DNA of 32,539 nt from Sphingomonas changbaiensis NBRC 104936 (lineage in GTDB: Bacteria > Pseudomonadota > Alphaproteobacteria > Sphingomonadales > Sphingomonadaceae): positions 1 to 32,539 of the forward strand of contig NZ_BBWU01000033.1 in NCBI RefSeq assembly GCF_000974765.1, in the 5' to 3' direction. Shown one piece after another: positions 23,497-31,799 of this stretch. Below the pieces are notes generated by a model. The model saw nothing but the letters and a program-made list of their open reading frames with translations. It did no database searches and had not been told where the DNA came from. Within the stretch, counting starts at the first letter, position 1. Every line of letters begins with the position of its first letter. The translations under genes and the position numbers were made by a program.

Positions 23497-23609
23497 TCGC
23501 TGCGACGTCCGATTTGGACTTTGGCCAAGCGAACGCGACGTTCGACATCGCCTAGGAGCTGCCTCTGATAGGCTGGCGAGCGCTGCGGAGGCACTCGCCA
23601 GCGGGCACC

Positions 23610-24245
23610 TCAGACGTCAGTGCCCTCTGACAGGGCGAGCGCGTCTTCCAAGTCTACGCCGAGATAACGGACTGTGCTCTCGATCTTTCGATGTCCGAGC
23701 AGGATTTGAACCGCTCGGAGGTTTCCCGTTCGCTTGTAGATTAGCGACGCTTTGGTTCGGCGCAGCGAGTGGGTGCCGAACAGAGCAGGATCTAGCCCGA
23801 TCGCTGTCACCCACTCGTCGACCAACCGAGCATATTGACGCGTGCTGATGTGATCGCTTCGATCTATGCGGCTCGGGAACAGGAAATCCTCAGGCCTGCC
23901 GCTACCTCGGACACGGAGCCAGGCGCGCAAGCTCTCACGAGCAGTTTCGCCGATCTCGAACGACACCGGTGTGCCGGTCTTCTGTTGGATCACCATCGAT
24001 CGCTGGCGAACTTGTCCGCCGACAACGACATCCCCGATCCTCAACTTGACCACGTCGCAGCCGCGCAGCTTGCTGTCGATCGCGATGTCGAACATCGCCC
24101 GGTCGCGAGTGCGTTTCTCGTGCTCCAGGTGAAACCGAATCTCCCATACCTGCTGTGGCTTCAGCGCTCGCTTGGGCCCGATCGAGCGGCCGGCGTTCCA
24201 AGCGACACCTGATGTCCGTTCATGATGTTGCTGATGATAGTACAT
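23610..24245 (-). CDS. Compact tyrosine-type site-specific recombinase
   Basis: This 211-residue protein is almost only a catalytic domain. All active-site residues are present: R61 in SKLRGCD, K89 in IQQKTGTPV, H159 and R162 in THSLRRTKAS, H185 in LLGHRKIE and Y194 in VRYLGVD. The N-terminus has only about 45 residues where integrases normally carry an arm- and core-binding domain. I know this short form (ALKPQQVW, RDRAMFD, IDSKLRGCD) as a widespread family in proteobacteria, often on plasmids and genomic islands. The ATG at 24245 has GGAGAAG six bases before it. It converges on the response regulator gene with a 113-base gap. It may be a mobile-element gene of its own or a resolvase-like function. 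Confidence 0.92.
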   Translation of the reverse strand: MYYHQQHHERTSGVAWNAGRSIGPKRALKPQQVWEIRFHLEHEKRTRDRAMFDIAIDSKLRGCDVVKLRIGDVVVGGQVRQRSMVIQQKTGTPVSFEIGETARESLRAWLRVRGSGRPEDFLFPSRIDRSDHISTRQYARLVDEWVTAIGLDPALFGTHSLRRTKASLIYKRTGNLRAVQILLGHRKIESTVRYLGVDLEDALALSEGTDV

Positions 24246-24641
24246 CTGTCTTCTCCAGAGCTGCGGAATGCAGCGTCTGAACAGCGCGACAGAGCGGCTG
24301 GAGTTGGCCGATAACTGTCCTGCGGGTCAGCCACATCGCTTCGGCAACCGGACATCACGACAAGGCCAGCGCATGACAGGAGGCGCTCTGCGTGAGCGTC
24401 GAATTATAAGGCCATGTGATCTGTGCCCGCGCATTTTCCGGTCGCGGGAGATCGGGCCCACAACTGCATCCGCGAGAGGGGCGTCAAAGCGAACTTTTTT
24501 GGCCGATATTATCGACTCCGGTCGTGCGCAGAGTGCCGCAACCGTGCGCTTTACAGCGCGTTTCTGAGCGATCGAGATGCTTCGACGGGGGCGTCACGAC
24601 TGCAACGGAGGGTTCGATCGGCACTGAGGTAAGCAAAAGAT
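24246..24641. other. Divergent intergenic region
   Basis: This interval separates the minus-strand recombinase from the plus-strand AraC regulator. No open frame with a ribosome site and protein-like composition was found. It should carry both promoters. A GAGGTAAG shortly before 24642 can serve as ribosome site for the regulator. Confidence 0.5.
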
Positions 24642-25586
24642 ATGGAGCCAGGGAAAGCTGTGCGTGCGGCCGAACTCGACCGAATGCTTGAGCGTCTTGA
24701 GGTCAGGCTCGATGCCTTCGCCATCTGCGAGATTGAGAGCGGCTGCGGCCTGCGCTGCGATCCATTTGACCGGACCATCGTTCATTTCGTGCTGCAAGGC
24801 TGCGGCATGATCGAATGGTCCGAGGCAGGGAGGGTGGCGATCCGTCCAGGCATGATCATCGTCGTGCCGAAGCGTATGCCCAAGCAGATCAACGGCGAGG
24901 GGCCGGTTCAGAAAGTCTTCGACGCCAACGAAGTATGCCCATTGGCCGGCGGCATGGTAAAATTTCGCGCCTGCCGCACGAAATCCGATCTCATCCTTGG
25001 CTGCGCCTCCGTCGATGCGACTATCTTCGATAGGCCAAATTATTTGGACCAGCTATCCACGCCTGTTTCCGAACATATCGGTGACGGCGCACTTTCGCTG
25101 TTGTTCAAAGCAATGCTTGCCGAACTTTCCTCGGTTGGCGTTGGCACCCGTGCGATCGTCTCGGCAATCATGAAACAATTGATGGTAATGTTCCTGCGCC
25201 GCCATCTCGAGCGATCATTCCCAGAAGACGCGCTTTCGCTCCTGGTCATGGACCAACGCTTGAGGCGCGTGGCGAGCCTCATTGTGGATCGCCCCGGGGA
25301 GGCGCACTCCCTCGAGAGCCTCGCCAGAATAGCCGGCATGAGCCGGTCGCGCTTCAGCCAGCTTTTCCTCGCCGCCTATGGCGAAAGCCCCACACATTTT
25401 CTGAGCTCGGCGCGACTGACGCGAGCGGCCCGGCTGCTTGAGGATTCCAGCTTACCCATCAAGGCAGTTGCCGGCACCATCGGCTATGCAAGCCGCAGTC
25501 ATTTCTCAAGAGTTTTCCGAGAGCGATACGGTGTGGACCCGAGCCAATTCCGCGAGGCACATCGCCAAGGGATCGCGGCGAAATAA
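24642..25586 (+). CDS. AraC-family transcriptional regulator
   Basis: This is a 314-residue regulator. The N-terminal half is a cupin-like sensing domain (IVHFVLQGCGMIEWSEAGRVA, in which a small glycine turn and RPGMIIVVPKRMPKQI are typical of the AraC cupin type). The C-terminal AraC domain (about 215-308) has two helix-turn-helix units: HSLESLARIAGMSRSRFSQL and the second around IKAVAGTIGYASRSHFSRVF. The PxxF motif is DPSQFREAH. The downstream genes, a PEP-CTERM protein and a di-heme cytochrome on the same strand, are natural targets, but no binding site could be identified. The effector is unknown. Confidence 0.93.
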   Translation: MEPGKAVRAAELDRMLERLEVRLDAFAICEIESGCGLRCDPFDRTIVHFVLQGCGMIEWSEAGRVAIRPGMIIVVPKRMPKQINGEGPVQKVFDANEVCPLAGGMVKFRACRTKSDLILGCASVDATIFDRPNYLDQLSTPVSEHIGDGALSLLFKAMLAELSSVGVGTRAIVSAIMKQLMVMFLRRHLERSFPEDALSLLVMDQRLRRVASLIVDRPGEAHSLESLARIAGMSRSRFSQLFLAAYGESPTHFLSSARLTRAARLLEDSSLPIKAVAGTIGYASRSHFSRVFRERYGVDPSQFREAHRQGIAAK

Positions 25587-25761
25587 CTGACTTCGGAATC
25601 GCTGGGTTTGGCATCCGAAAGCCTCGGATCCGCTGACGCCTATAGTGGCGATACGATACGACACCCATTCGAGCTGATCTCGCACCGGCCTGCGGGAACA
25701 TCGCAGATGCTGGCGCGGTTGCGCAACGGGTCGAGCGGACTGGGCCAGGGAGAAGGGTGAC

Positions 25762-26640
25762 ATGACAATCAGATTTACCGTCGGCCGTGAAGGATCGCGT
25801 CCGGCCGCGCTCATGACCAGCAAGCTTTTGCTCGCCAGCGCGGCGCTTATTTTGACCTCGGGTCCGGCGCTCGCGCATCCGCAACAATTTCATACGACCT
25901 TCACCGCGTTGAATAAGGATGCGCCACTCAACAAGGTCGGCCTGAATCCTCACGCTTCGGCGCAGGTCACCTACAATCACGACGATGATTCGTTGCATGT
26001 CCTCATCCAGGGCACCGGCTTTGAGCCGGGAATCCCGCATGTCGCCCATATCCACGGCAATCTCGTCAACCCGATGACGACCGGCAGCGGCGCCCTCGAT
26101 TCATTCACGCCGACATCGGCCCAGGATGTCGACCACGACGGGTTCATCGAACTCTTCGAAGGCCTGACCCGCTACGGCCCGATCCTGTTTGACTTCGAGA
26201 ATATCGACTCCAACATGGACGGGACGATCAACTACGACCAGACCTTCAATCTGCGCGATCCGAATGCGCCGTTCGGGTTCATCAACCCGCTGGACCCATC
26301 GCAAGGCAGATATGGTATTACCGATCTGGTTGGCCTCAGCTTCAACCAACTCGCGCTGCGCGAAATGGTCATTCACGGCCTCGTCGTGCCGCCGGGCGTC
26401 GGCATCGACAATCCCAACCAGAACCCGCCGACCGACGATGAGATCAACGGTCACAGCAGCTTTGCCCCCGATCCGGGCCCGGGGGGAGAGTTCGGCCACA
26501 CGATCGTCTTCCCCGTCGCATCGGGCGAGCTGGTCGCCGGCGTTCCCGAACCCGCGACGTGGGCGCTGATGATCGCCGGCTTTGGCCTGGTCGGCGCGGC
26601 AGGCCGGCGCAGGCAGCGCGTCTCGGTTCGCGCGCTGTAA
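25762..26640 (+). CDS. PEPxxWA-CTERM secreted protein with CHRD-like and EF-hand-like features
   Basis: This is a 292-residue exported protein. The signal peptide runs to about residue 38 (ASAALILTSGPALA, then HPQQF). The start at 25762 was kept because AGGGAGAAGG lies before it; the ATG at 25813 would give a shorter leader but has no ribosome site. The segment LHVLIQGTGF followed by PHVAHIHGN resembles the CHRD domain. Two 12-residue loops match the calcium-binding EF-hand pattern: D122-V-D-H-D-G-F-I-E-L-F-E133 and D149-S-N-M-D-G-T-I-N-Y-D-Q160. The C-terminus VPEPATWALMIAGFGLVGAA followed by GRRRQR is a PEPxxWA-CTERM sorting tail. It lies between the AraC regulator and the cytochrome on the same strand. 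Confidence 0.9.
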   Translation: MTIRFTVGREGSRPAALMTSKLLLASAALILTSGPALAHPQQFHTTFTALNKDAPLNKVGLNPHASAQVTYNHDDDSLHVLIQGTGFEPGIPHVAHIHGNLVNPMTTGSGALDSFTPTSAQDVDHDGFIELFEGLTRYGPILFDFENIDSNMDGTINYDQTFNLRDPNAPFGFINPLDPSQGRYGITDLVGLSFNQLALREMVIHGLVVPPGVGIDNPNQNPPTDDEINGHSSFAPDPGPGGEFGHTIVFPVASGELVAGVPEPATWALMIAGFGLVGAAGRRRQRVSVRAL

Positions 26641-26653
26641 ACACCTGGGATCC

Positions 26654-26686
26654 GGGGAACGACGGCCACTTCGCGCGGCGTTCCCC
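26654..26686. terminator. Hairpin after the second PEP-CTERM gene
   Basis: GGGGAACG at 26654-26661 pairs exactly with CGTTCCCC at 26679-26686 around a 17-base loop, 13 bases past the stop codon. There is no U-run, so it may be a Rho-independent-like stop of weak efficiency or a stabilising 3' hairpin. Confidence 0.45.
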
Positions 26687-26801
26687 GTCTTCGCGCAGGC
26701 CTGCATACGACCGTGAGTATTCTGCGACGAAGATAGCCGGATGCGGATCAGCACCGCGCGTCGTTTGCCTGCGTTGAACTGCGTCAAACGGGAGAACATT
26801 T

Positions 26802-28409
26802 ATGTGGTCGCGGCCGAATTCGTCCAGGTTCCTGGTAATCTTCGCAGCCGGGATTTCCCTGATCGCGGTTGCATCCTCGGCACGGCCAACGGCGCCGCGT
26901 GCGAAACCTCCGGTCAGCACAGCGAACGGTCCTGCCGATCAGGGACCCCGGATGCCGCAGCAAATGGGCGACGTGGCGCTCGGACGCGAAGTGTTTCGCT
27001 TCGAAACCTTCGGCAACGAGGGGTTCTGGACCGATGCGGTTCGATTGCCCGCCGGCATCATGGCTGCGAAAGTCACGCCGCTGCAGGCGCTCCAGCTCGG
27101 TCTCCAGGTCGATTCCGATATGGTCGACCCGGCCACGAAGGCGGAACTGGCGAAGGAACTCCGCGCCGACCCGAGCGGCCGGTCATCGCGGCTGCTGAAC
27201 GACCCGAACGTCACGACCAAACTCGTCATGGCCGGTGCGGTGATCGGCATGTCACCGAAAAACGGGAAGGTCGGAACCAGTTGCGCTCTTTGTCACACGA
27301 TGACCGATGCGTCGGTCTTTAAGGTGCCGCAGGGCGGCTCGGTCGGCCGCCGGCTGGATGGCCTGGCCAACCACAACATTAATCTGGGCAAGATTTTCGC
27401 AACTGCCGCCAATACGCGCGCCCTCTACACCATTGCCCAACTGCAGCTCGACGCGAACAAGGGGAAGACATTGGGCCGCGCGCCGCGCGGACTCACGGCG
27501 ACCTCAACGGAAGCCGACTTCGACGCCTATTTCAGCAATCCGCGCTTCTATCCGATCGGGATGTTCGACGACACGTTCGACGGCAATGGCGATCCGATGC
27601 ACAATACGCCGCTGTTCGAGCAAGATCTGGCCGCCCCTTACGGGAGCGAGGGGACATTCACCAGGATCGACGACTTCAGCAACTTCGTCTTCACCACCCT
27701 TTTCGACCAGACGATGCTGACCACGCCGGGCGGACGCGCGTTCGTCCATATGCTGGCCGGCGCGGCCGGAGACGAGATGATCGACAACTACGTCAAGATT
27801 CTCAACGACACGCGTGTTGTCGGATATCCGTTTGTCGCCGCCCAGGCCCGGCAAGCCGGCAAGCCGGGGACACTGACCACGCCGATCGGCTTCCGTGTCG
27901 ACGGTCGTCGACTGCTGGCGTTGAACGCTTATTTGGCATCGCTCCCGGCTCCGACAGGCATGAAGAGCGATTCGTCGGCAATCATGCGTGGACGTCAGGT
28001 ATTCCGCACGTCTGGATGCACCGGCTGCCACAATGTCGACCAGAGCCGGCCGGTGCCGACCACCATTCATGCAATGGCCCAGATTTTCCCCGGCGATCAT
28101 CCAATAATGCTGGCGCCCCGCCAGCCGCCGCTCAACGCGATCGTCAACACGCCAAACTCGTTCTTTGACGACAAGATGGCCGTGGTGAATGCAAGCCTGC
28201 GCGGCGAAAAGCGGGGCATTGCGATGCCGCTGCTGCTCGATCTGGCGCGCAAGCCGGTTTTCCTGCACGACGATTCGGCCAGCAGCCTCGACAATCTTCT
28301 GAACGGCAGCCGAGGCCGCACCGCGCCACATCCCTTCTATGTGCCCGATCGCCGCCGCCGTGCCGATGCAATTGCTTATCTAAAGAGCCTCGATTCTGGC
28401 GTCAGATAG
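26802..28409 (+). CDS. Di-heme c-type cytochrome (secreted)
   Basis: This is a 535-residue protein with an N-terminal hydrophobic segment (FLVIFAAGISLIAVASS) that acts as a signal peptide or anchor. Two covalent heme sites are present: CALCH at 161-165 and CTGCH at 406-410. The second is in a cytochrome c-like unit starting MRGRQVFRTSGCTGCHNVD. The long middle part with FDDTFDGNGDPMHNTPLFEQ and the overall size recall the di-heme cytochrome c peroxidase/MauG-like group, but the family assignment is tentative because I cannot check distal ligands. Heme attachment needs the cytochrome maturation system, so it works in the periplasm. ACGGGAGAA precedes the ATG. It follows the PEP-CTERM gene by 161 bases. 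Confidence 0.85.
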   Translation: MWSRPNSSRFLVIFAAGISLIAVASSARPTAPRAKPPVSTANGPADQGPRMPQQMGDVALGREVFRFETFGNEGFWTDAVRLPAGIMAAKVTPLQALQLGLQVDSDMVDPATKAELAKELRADPSGRSSRLLNDPNVTTKLVMAGAVIGMSPKNGKVGTSCALCHTMTDASVFKVPQGGSVGRRLDGLANHNINLGKIFATAANTRALYTIAQLQLDANKGKTLGRAPRGLTATSTEADFDAYFSNPRFYPIGMFDDTFDGNGDPMHNTPLFEQDLAAPYGSEGTFTRIDDFSNFVFTTLFDQTMLTTPGGRAFVHMLAGAAGDEMIDNYVKILNDTRVVGYPFVAAQARQAGKPGTLTTPIGFRVDGRRLLALNAYLASLPAPTGMKSDSSAIMRGRQVFRTSGCTGCHNVDQSRPVPTTIHAMAQIFPGDHPIMLAPRQPPLNAIVNTPNSFFDDKMAVVNASLRGEKRGIAMPLLLDLARKPVFLHDDSASSLDNLLNGSRGRTAPHPFYVPDRRRRADAIAYLKSLDSGVR

Positions 28410-28713
28410 CTATGGGCGTTGTCGGCGTATTTGGCGAATTTCATATCTGACGCGCTAGACCCGGGCGCGGCACCGACCGGTTGAAATCCACCTTTTGTGA
28501 TCGACTCAGTCGGTCCGCGTCGGAAGTGACGAACGACCGCTTCTAAGCATTCGGGAATTACTGTCTTATGTCGCAGATGGGCGCCATTCGGCCGGCGAGG
28601 GCACCGGCGTGGATCCTCGGTCAGAATGTCAGGTTCGGGCAGGTTGCGGACATAAGCTATCCTTAACCGAACGGATCCCATGAGCCCCCTGTTTTCTAAT
28701 ATGGGGCTGTGGA
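28410..28713. other. Gene-free interval
   Basis: No gene could be supported. The text contains pieces similar to the diverged intergenic repeats further right (for example GGTCCGCGTCGGAAGTGACG near 28512 compared with 29290), suggesting decayed repeat copies. Confidence 0.4.
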
Positions 28714-29271
28714 ATGAGAGGCCGGATTATCGGCGTATATGCGCTGCTAAGCGCAGGTGCTTCACAGGCGCACCCAGTCGACGAACCTTACGCGAATGCC
28801 GGTGCCTGGGAAATTACGGCGGGCAATCACGGCGCATGCATGATGCAACGCTCGTATGTGTTGCGGGATAACGGTGACGAACAAACACTCATCATCTTCT
28901 ACGACGATCAACGGAAAGGTGCTGTGCTCGGGTGGGGAACCCACAAACCGAAGCTTCCGCCACTCAGCAACGCGCTCGAATTCCAGCTTTCGTTCACGCG
29001 GACGGGCTCATCGTTGAACGAAGCGTGGGGAAGCCAGTCGTTCGATATTCAAAAGATTGGAGATGAGTACAGGTTCGGCCATGTCTTCAAAGGCTCGACA
29101 GACAGTGACCGTTTCCTTCGCGATCTTGCTTCCAGCGACACAATCGGGCTGTGGTTCGGCCCAACCTTGATGATGGGTTTGCCACTTGGTGCATCAGATG
29201 CAGTTGCAAAGCTGCGAGAATGTTCGTCGAGGATCGCCGAACAGGATACTTCAGGTCGCTTGCAAAAATAG
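28714..29271 (+). CDS. Secreted hypothetical protein (185 aa)
   Basis: The N-terminus MRGRIIGVYALLSAGASQA followed by HPVDEP is a short signal peptide with a plausible cleavage after SQA. The mature part starts AWEITAGNHGACMMQRSYVL and reads as a strand-rich small domain, with two cysteines (GACMM and LRECSS near the C-terminus) that could form a disulfide in the periplasm. I associate the pattern W-E-I-x-A-G-x-x-A-C-M-M with hypothetical exported sphingomonad proteins but know no function. The ribosome site is weak. It stands alone 304 bases after the cytochrome gene. Confidence 0.68.
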   Translation: MRGRIIGVYALLSAGASQAHPVDEPYANAGAWEITAGNHGACMMQRSYVLRDNGDEQTLIIFYDDQRKGAVLGWGTHKPKLPPLSNALEFQLSFTRTGSSLNEAWGSQSFDIQKIGDEYRFGHVFKGSTDSDRFLRDLASSDTIGLWFGPTLMMGLPLGASDAVAKLRECSSRIAEQDTSGRLQK

Positions 29272-29467
29272 CTGCTCCCGGAGTCAGCTTTAGGTCGGAA
29301 GCGGACCTTGAGCTCCGGTCCTCGCGAACGTCAGCTTACGCGCTCGACGATGATCAACCACGACGACTGAGTTGGGCGCTCATCAGCCCACCGGCCCGGT
29401 TTGCCGTGAGCAGATCAGAATGCCGGTTTCCGGTGGAGAGCGGGCATTGCTCGGCTACAAAGATTGA

Positions 29468-29728
29468 ATGTTGCACCTTCTTGACCAGCAGAACCCTGCA
29501 CTCGCCGGGATTGTGCTTGCCCTCATCCTGATCTTCTGGCCGCCCCCCCAAGCGGCGCGAAGAGGAGGAGAAAGGCAGGCGCGCCTTGCTGAACTAGATG
29601 ATGGTGCGTAGGAGGCGTTCTTTGAAGAAGAACGGGCTCTCCGAGCTTACGGACCCAATACCGCGGGCCCGTTCCACTTCTGGGGCGTCCTGCTTCTCCT
29701 TCTAAGCGCTTCCATGTTGTTCATTTAG
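29468..29728 (+). pseudogene. Possible small two-span membrane gene split by an in-frame TAG
   Basis: From the ATG at 29468 the frame reads MLHLLDQQNPALAGIVLALI, then LIFWPPPQAARRGGERQ and LAELDDGA before a TAG at 29609-29611. The same frame continues without interruption as EAFFEEERALRAYGPNTAGP, then FHFWGVLLLLLSASMLFI and a TAG at 29726. The two halves together would make an 86-codon protein with a membrane helix at each end and a charged middle. A CAG-to-TAG change could explain the break. Alternatively only the first 47 codons are a gene, or neither. No strong ribosome site is seen. Confidence 0.35.
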
Positions 29729-29820
29729 GGTCCGCTAAGGGTCGCGAGCGGACCTCCAGCGGCGTTGCTCGGTAATGTCTGCTATCCCAAGCGGCCGGCG
29801 CAATGCGGAATGTCGCGACA
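29729..29820. repeat. Diverged intergenic hairpin repeat, copy 1
   Basis: It starts with a perfect hairpin, GGTCCGCT at 29729-29736 and AGCGGACC at 29747-29754. It shares GTCCGCTAAGGGTCGCGAGC exactly with copy 2 at 31582, and after a diverged middle both copies have an AAGCGG/GAGCGG...ATGCGGAATGTCGC block. Confidence 0.7.
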
Positions 29821-30045
29821 TCGCTGCAAAGACGGGCGGCCCATCAGATCGCTGAGCCGCCCGGGAGGTTTGCGGGGAGGAACCCCAGCCAACGAACGGT
29901 TGGCGGCTAAGATAGTTTCTTCGCTCCCGCATTGACCAAGCCAATAGTGGGTTCCATAGGTGGAACTCGGCTGAGCGCTCACAGGAATGCGACGCGCTGA
30001 CTAGCGACATCGTCTGACGAGCGCGGCGGCCGGTATGTGCAGGCG

Positions 30046-30243
30046 TCAGTCCTCATAACGGTCAGCTGAGGGCCAAGCTCCGGGGGGAGGCGGTGGGGGT
30101 CCCTGCCTCCACACATCAAGGTCATGTAGCCACTGCTCAAAGGCACAAAGATAATCGGGCGGCCAGACCAACTGGGCCATCTGGTGAAGCCTGCGCGCTG
30201 ATTGACGAAACCGCTCACGCGTTGCCGAGTCTTCGAATCGCAT
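30046..30243 (-). CDS. Possible small hypothetical protein (65 aa)
   Basis: The minus-strand frame reads MRFEDSATRERFRQSARRLH, then QMAQLVWPPDYLCAFEQWLH and DLDVWRQGPPPPPPGAW. The charged, aromatic composition is protein-like and unlike the neighbouring frames, but there is no good ribosome site and I recognise no family. It may be a real orphan or chance. Confidence 0.4.
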   Translation of the reverse strand: MRFEDSATRERFRQSARRLHQMAQLVWPPDYLCAFEQWLHDLDVWRQGPPPPPPGAWPSADRYED

Positions 30244-30478
30244 GGAACATTCATACCTGCCACGGTCTGGTCAGGAAAAGTGTCCTAATAATTCCTCCGG
30301 TTCTTTAGCGCAGGCGGCCGCGGCCGAACGTCCGATGCGGCAAGTCGCGTCGTGCTTTTGAGATCCGCTGTCCATTGCGCTTGACCGGAGCGTATGACTC
30401 TCAGGCCAGCCGCTGCATCGAAAGTCCGCTTGAGCACGACGCACCCGGCCAATCTCCGCCCGACAGCCGCTTAGAAGC

Positions 30479-30664
30479 CTAGCTCTTGATCGGCCTCACC
30501 GTGACTAAATTGTCGTTTTCGCCGCCTTCTAGTTGCTGGGCCTTTTCCAGATAGTCCTGTGCCATGAGGCGAAGCGACGCTGTCGTCCTCTCATCTGCAC
30601 AGGACCAGGCGAGGCGGAAGCAGCGCTCAGCCTGCTGGCGGAAATAGATAGCGCTGTCAGTCAT
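30479..30664 (-). CDS. Small conserved hypothetical protein (61 aa)
   Basis: The protein reads MTDSAIYFRQQAERCFRLAW, then SCADERTTASLRLMAQDYLE and KAQQLEGGENDNL. The pattern Y-x-R-Q-Q-A-x-R-C-x-R-L-A, then T-x-x-x-L-x-x-x-A-x-x-Y-x-x-K-A is that of a widespread family of short helical proteins in alphaproteobacteria, usually several per genome and of unknown function; this is from memory. No strong ribosome site precedes the ATG at 30664. It lies alone in a gene-poor stretch. Confidence 0.72.
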   Translation of the reverse strand: MTDSAIYFRQQAERCFRLAWSCADERTTASLRLMAQDYLEKAQQLEGGENDNLVTVRPIKS

Positions 30665-30910
30665 ATGCGGCCGTTATCACTATGTCGGGTGCCCGACAAT
30701 GCACGGACACGATCGGAGATAGCCTCTTGTGCATGTTGATCCTCAGTCCAAGCGCCTGCGACTCCCGACAGCGCTCAGCCATGCCGATCGCAGTGTGCGC
30801 AAGAAACCGCCGGCAAGGCCGCGTCACCGTAGATCTACGGAGCTGGGCTTAACCGGTGCTGTTCCGGCTCGAACTAAAGACCTCTGAAACAAGTCGGTAG
30901 GTGGACAGGA

Positions 30911-31528
30911 ATGCTGAACGCTCTCAAGAAAACCTTCCTTCGCCCTCTGCGGCAAGAAGAGGCATCTGCTGACCATCGTCGGCATCCACGTCGGGCCGTG
31001 GTGCTGGACGCAGTGATCTACGCGATCGACTACTTCTCGGATGTCATCATTCATAACGTGTCCGCCGACGGGTTTATGGGTGAGGCTGACGTCGAACTCA
31101 CCATCGGTGAAAAGCTGCACCTGACCCTGGACGACAAGGCATTTCAGACCGGAACTGTCCGGTGGACTGAAGGAAGGACATTCGGCGTCGCTTTCGATAC
31201 GCCGCTCGCCCGGACTGGCGCTGGCGATGATGACGTCGATTACGGCTCGATGCCCGAGCACAAGCCGCGCGGGCGGCGTTCCATGTTGAACATTCCAGCG
31301 CGGTTGAACCTGGGCCGCCCGCCCGAGCCGGCGACCGTGCAGAACGTGTCGCAATCAGGCATGCTGCTGGAAACCGCAGCCAACGTCGGCGCCGGCCAGC
31401 ACCTCCTTGTAAAACTTGGCGACCGGTCACCGGTCGCCGCTGTCGTCAAGTGGCGCAAGGATGATCACATCGGAATTGAGACCGCGGAACCAGTCGGCAT
31501 CCTTTCGTTGGTGTATTCGAGCAACTGA
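30911..31528 (+). CDS. Tandem PilZ-domain protein
   Basis: This is a 205-residue protein made of two PilZ-like domains. Domain 1 has the basic RRHPRR element at 23-28 and the c-di-GMP signature N49-V-S-A-D-G54. Domain 2 has PRGRRSMLN near 119-127, which does not give a proper RxxxR, and N145-V-S-Q-S-G150. PilZ domains bind cyclic di-GMP and modulate motility or exopolysaccharide. Domain 1 looks competent and domain 2 probably is not. GGACAGGA lies before the ATG. No enzyme partner is adjacent. Confidence 0.9.
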   Translation: MLNALKKTFLRPLRQEEASADHRRHPRRAVVLDAVIYAIDYFSDVIIHNVSADGFMGEADVELTIGEKLHLTLDDKAFQTGTVRWTEGRTFGVAFDTPLARTGAGDDDVDYGSMPEHKPRGRRSMLNIPARLNLGRPPEPATVQNVSQSGMLLETAANVGAGQHLLVKLGDRSPVAAVVKWRKDDHIGIETAEPVGILSLVYSSN

Positions 31529-31581
31529 GCTGGACGAGCGCTAAGGCGCTGCAGCCGCCCTCTATAGAACCTCAGCCGCTT

Positions 31582-31669
31582 GTCCGCTAAGGGTCGCGAG
31601 CGGACCGTGGGCGGCGGTGATCGCGAACGTCAACTATTCCGAGCGGCAGGCGCTATGCGGAATGTCGCC
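31582..31669. repeat. Diverged intergenic hairpin repeat, copy 2
   Basis: The hairpin GTCCGCT at 31582-31588 pairs with AGCGGAC at 31599-31605. The copy then diverges from copy 1 (29729) and rejoins it in a block ending ATGCGGAATGTCGCC. It lies 53 bases after the tandem PilZ gene. Confidence 0.7.
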
Positions 31670-31799
31670 AATGGGCGCTGATCGGACCATCCCAGGTCCG
31701 GAATGCGAATGTCCGTTTCCGAGCGGTCTGGACGCGCGGCGGACATCCCGAAAGGGCGCAGTCGGCAATTGCTCCTCATCTCGGACGCGGGCGCAGTTC

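Noticed and set aside
25695-25720. GGAAC-N18-GTT before the second PEP-CTERM gene as an EcfG promoter
   Set aside because: Spacer is one base longer than the usual consensus and the -10 reads GGTT instead of CGTT; too weak to list as a feature.
26656-26683. GGAAC and GTT pair resembling an EcfG promoter before the cytochrome gene
   Set aside because: The spacing is 19 bases, too long, and both boxes are arms of a perfect hairpin behind the PEP-CTERM gene.
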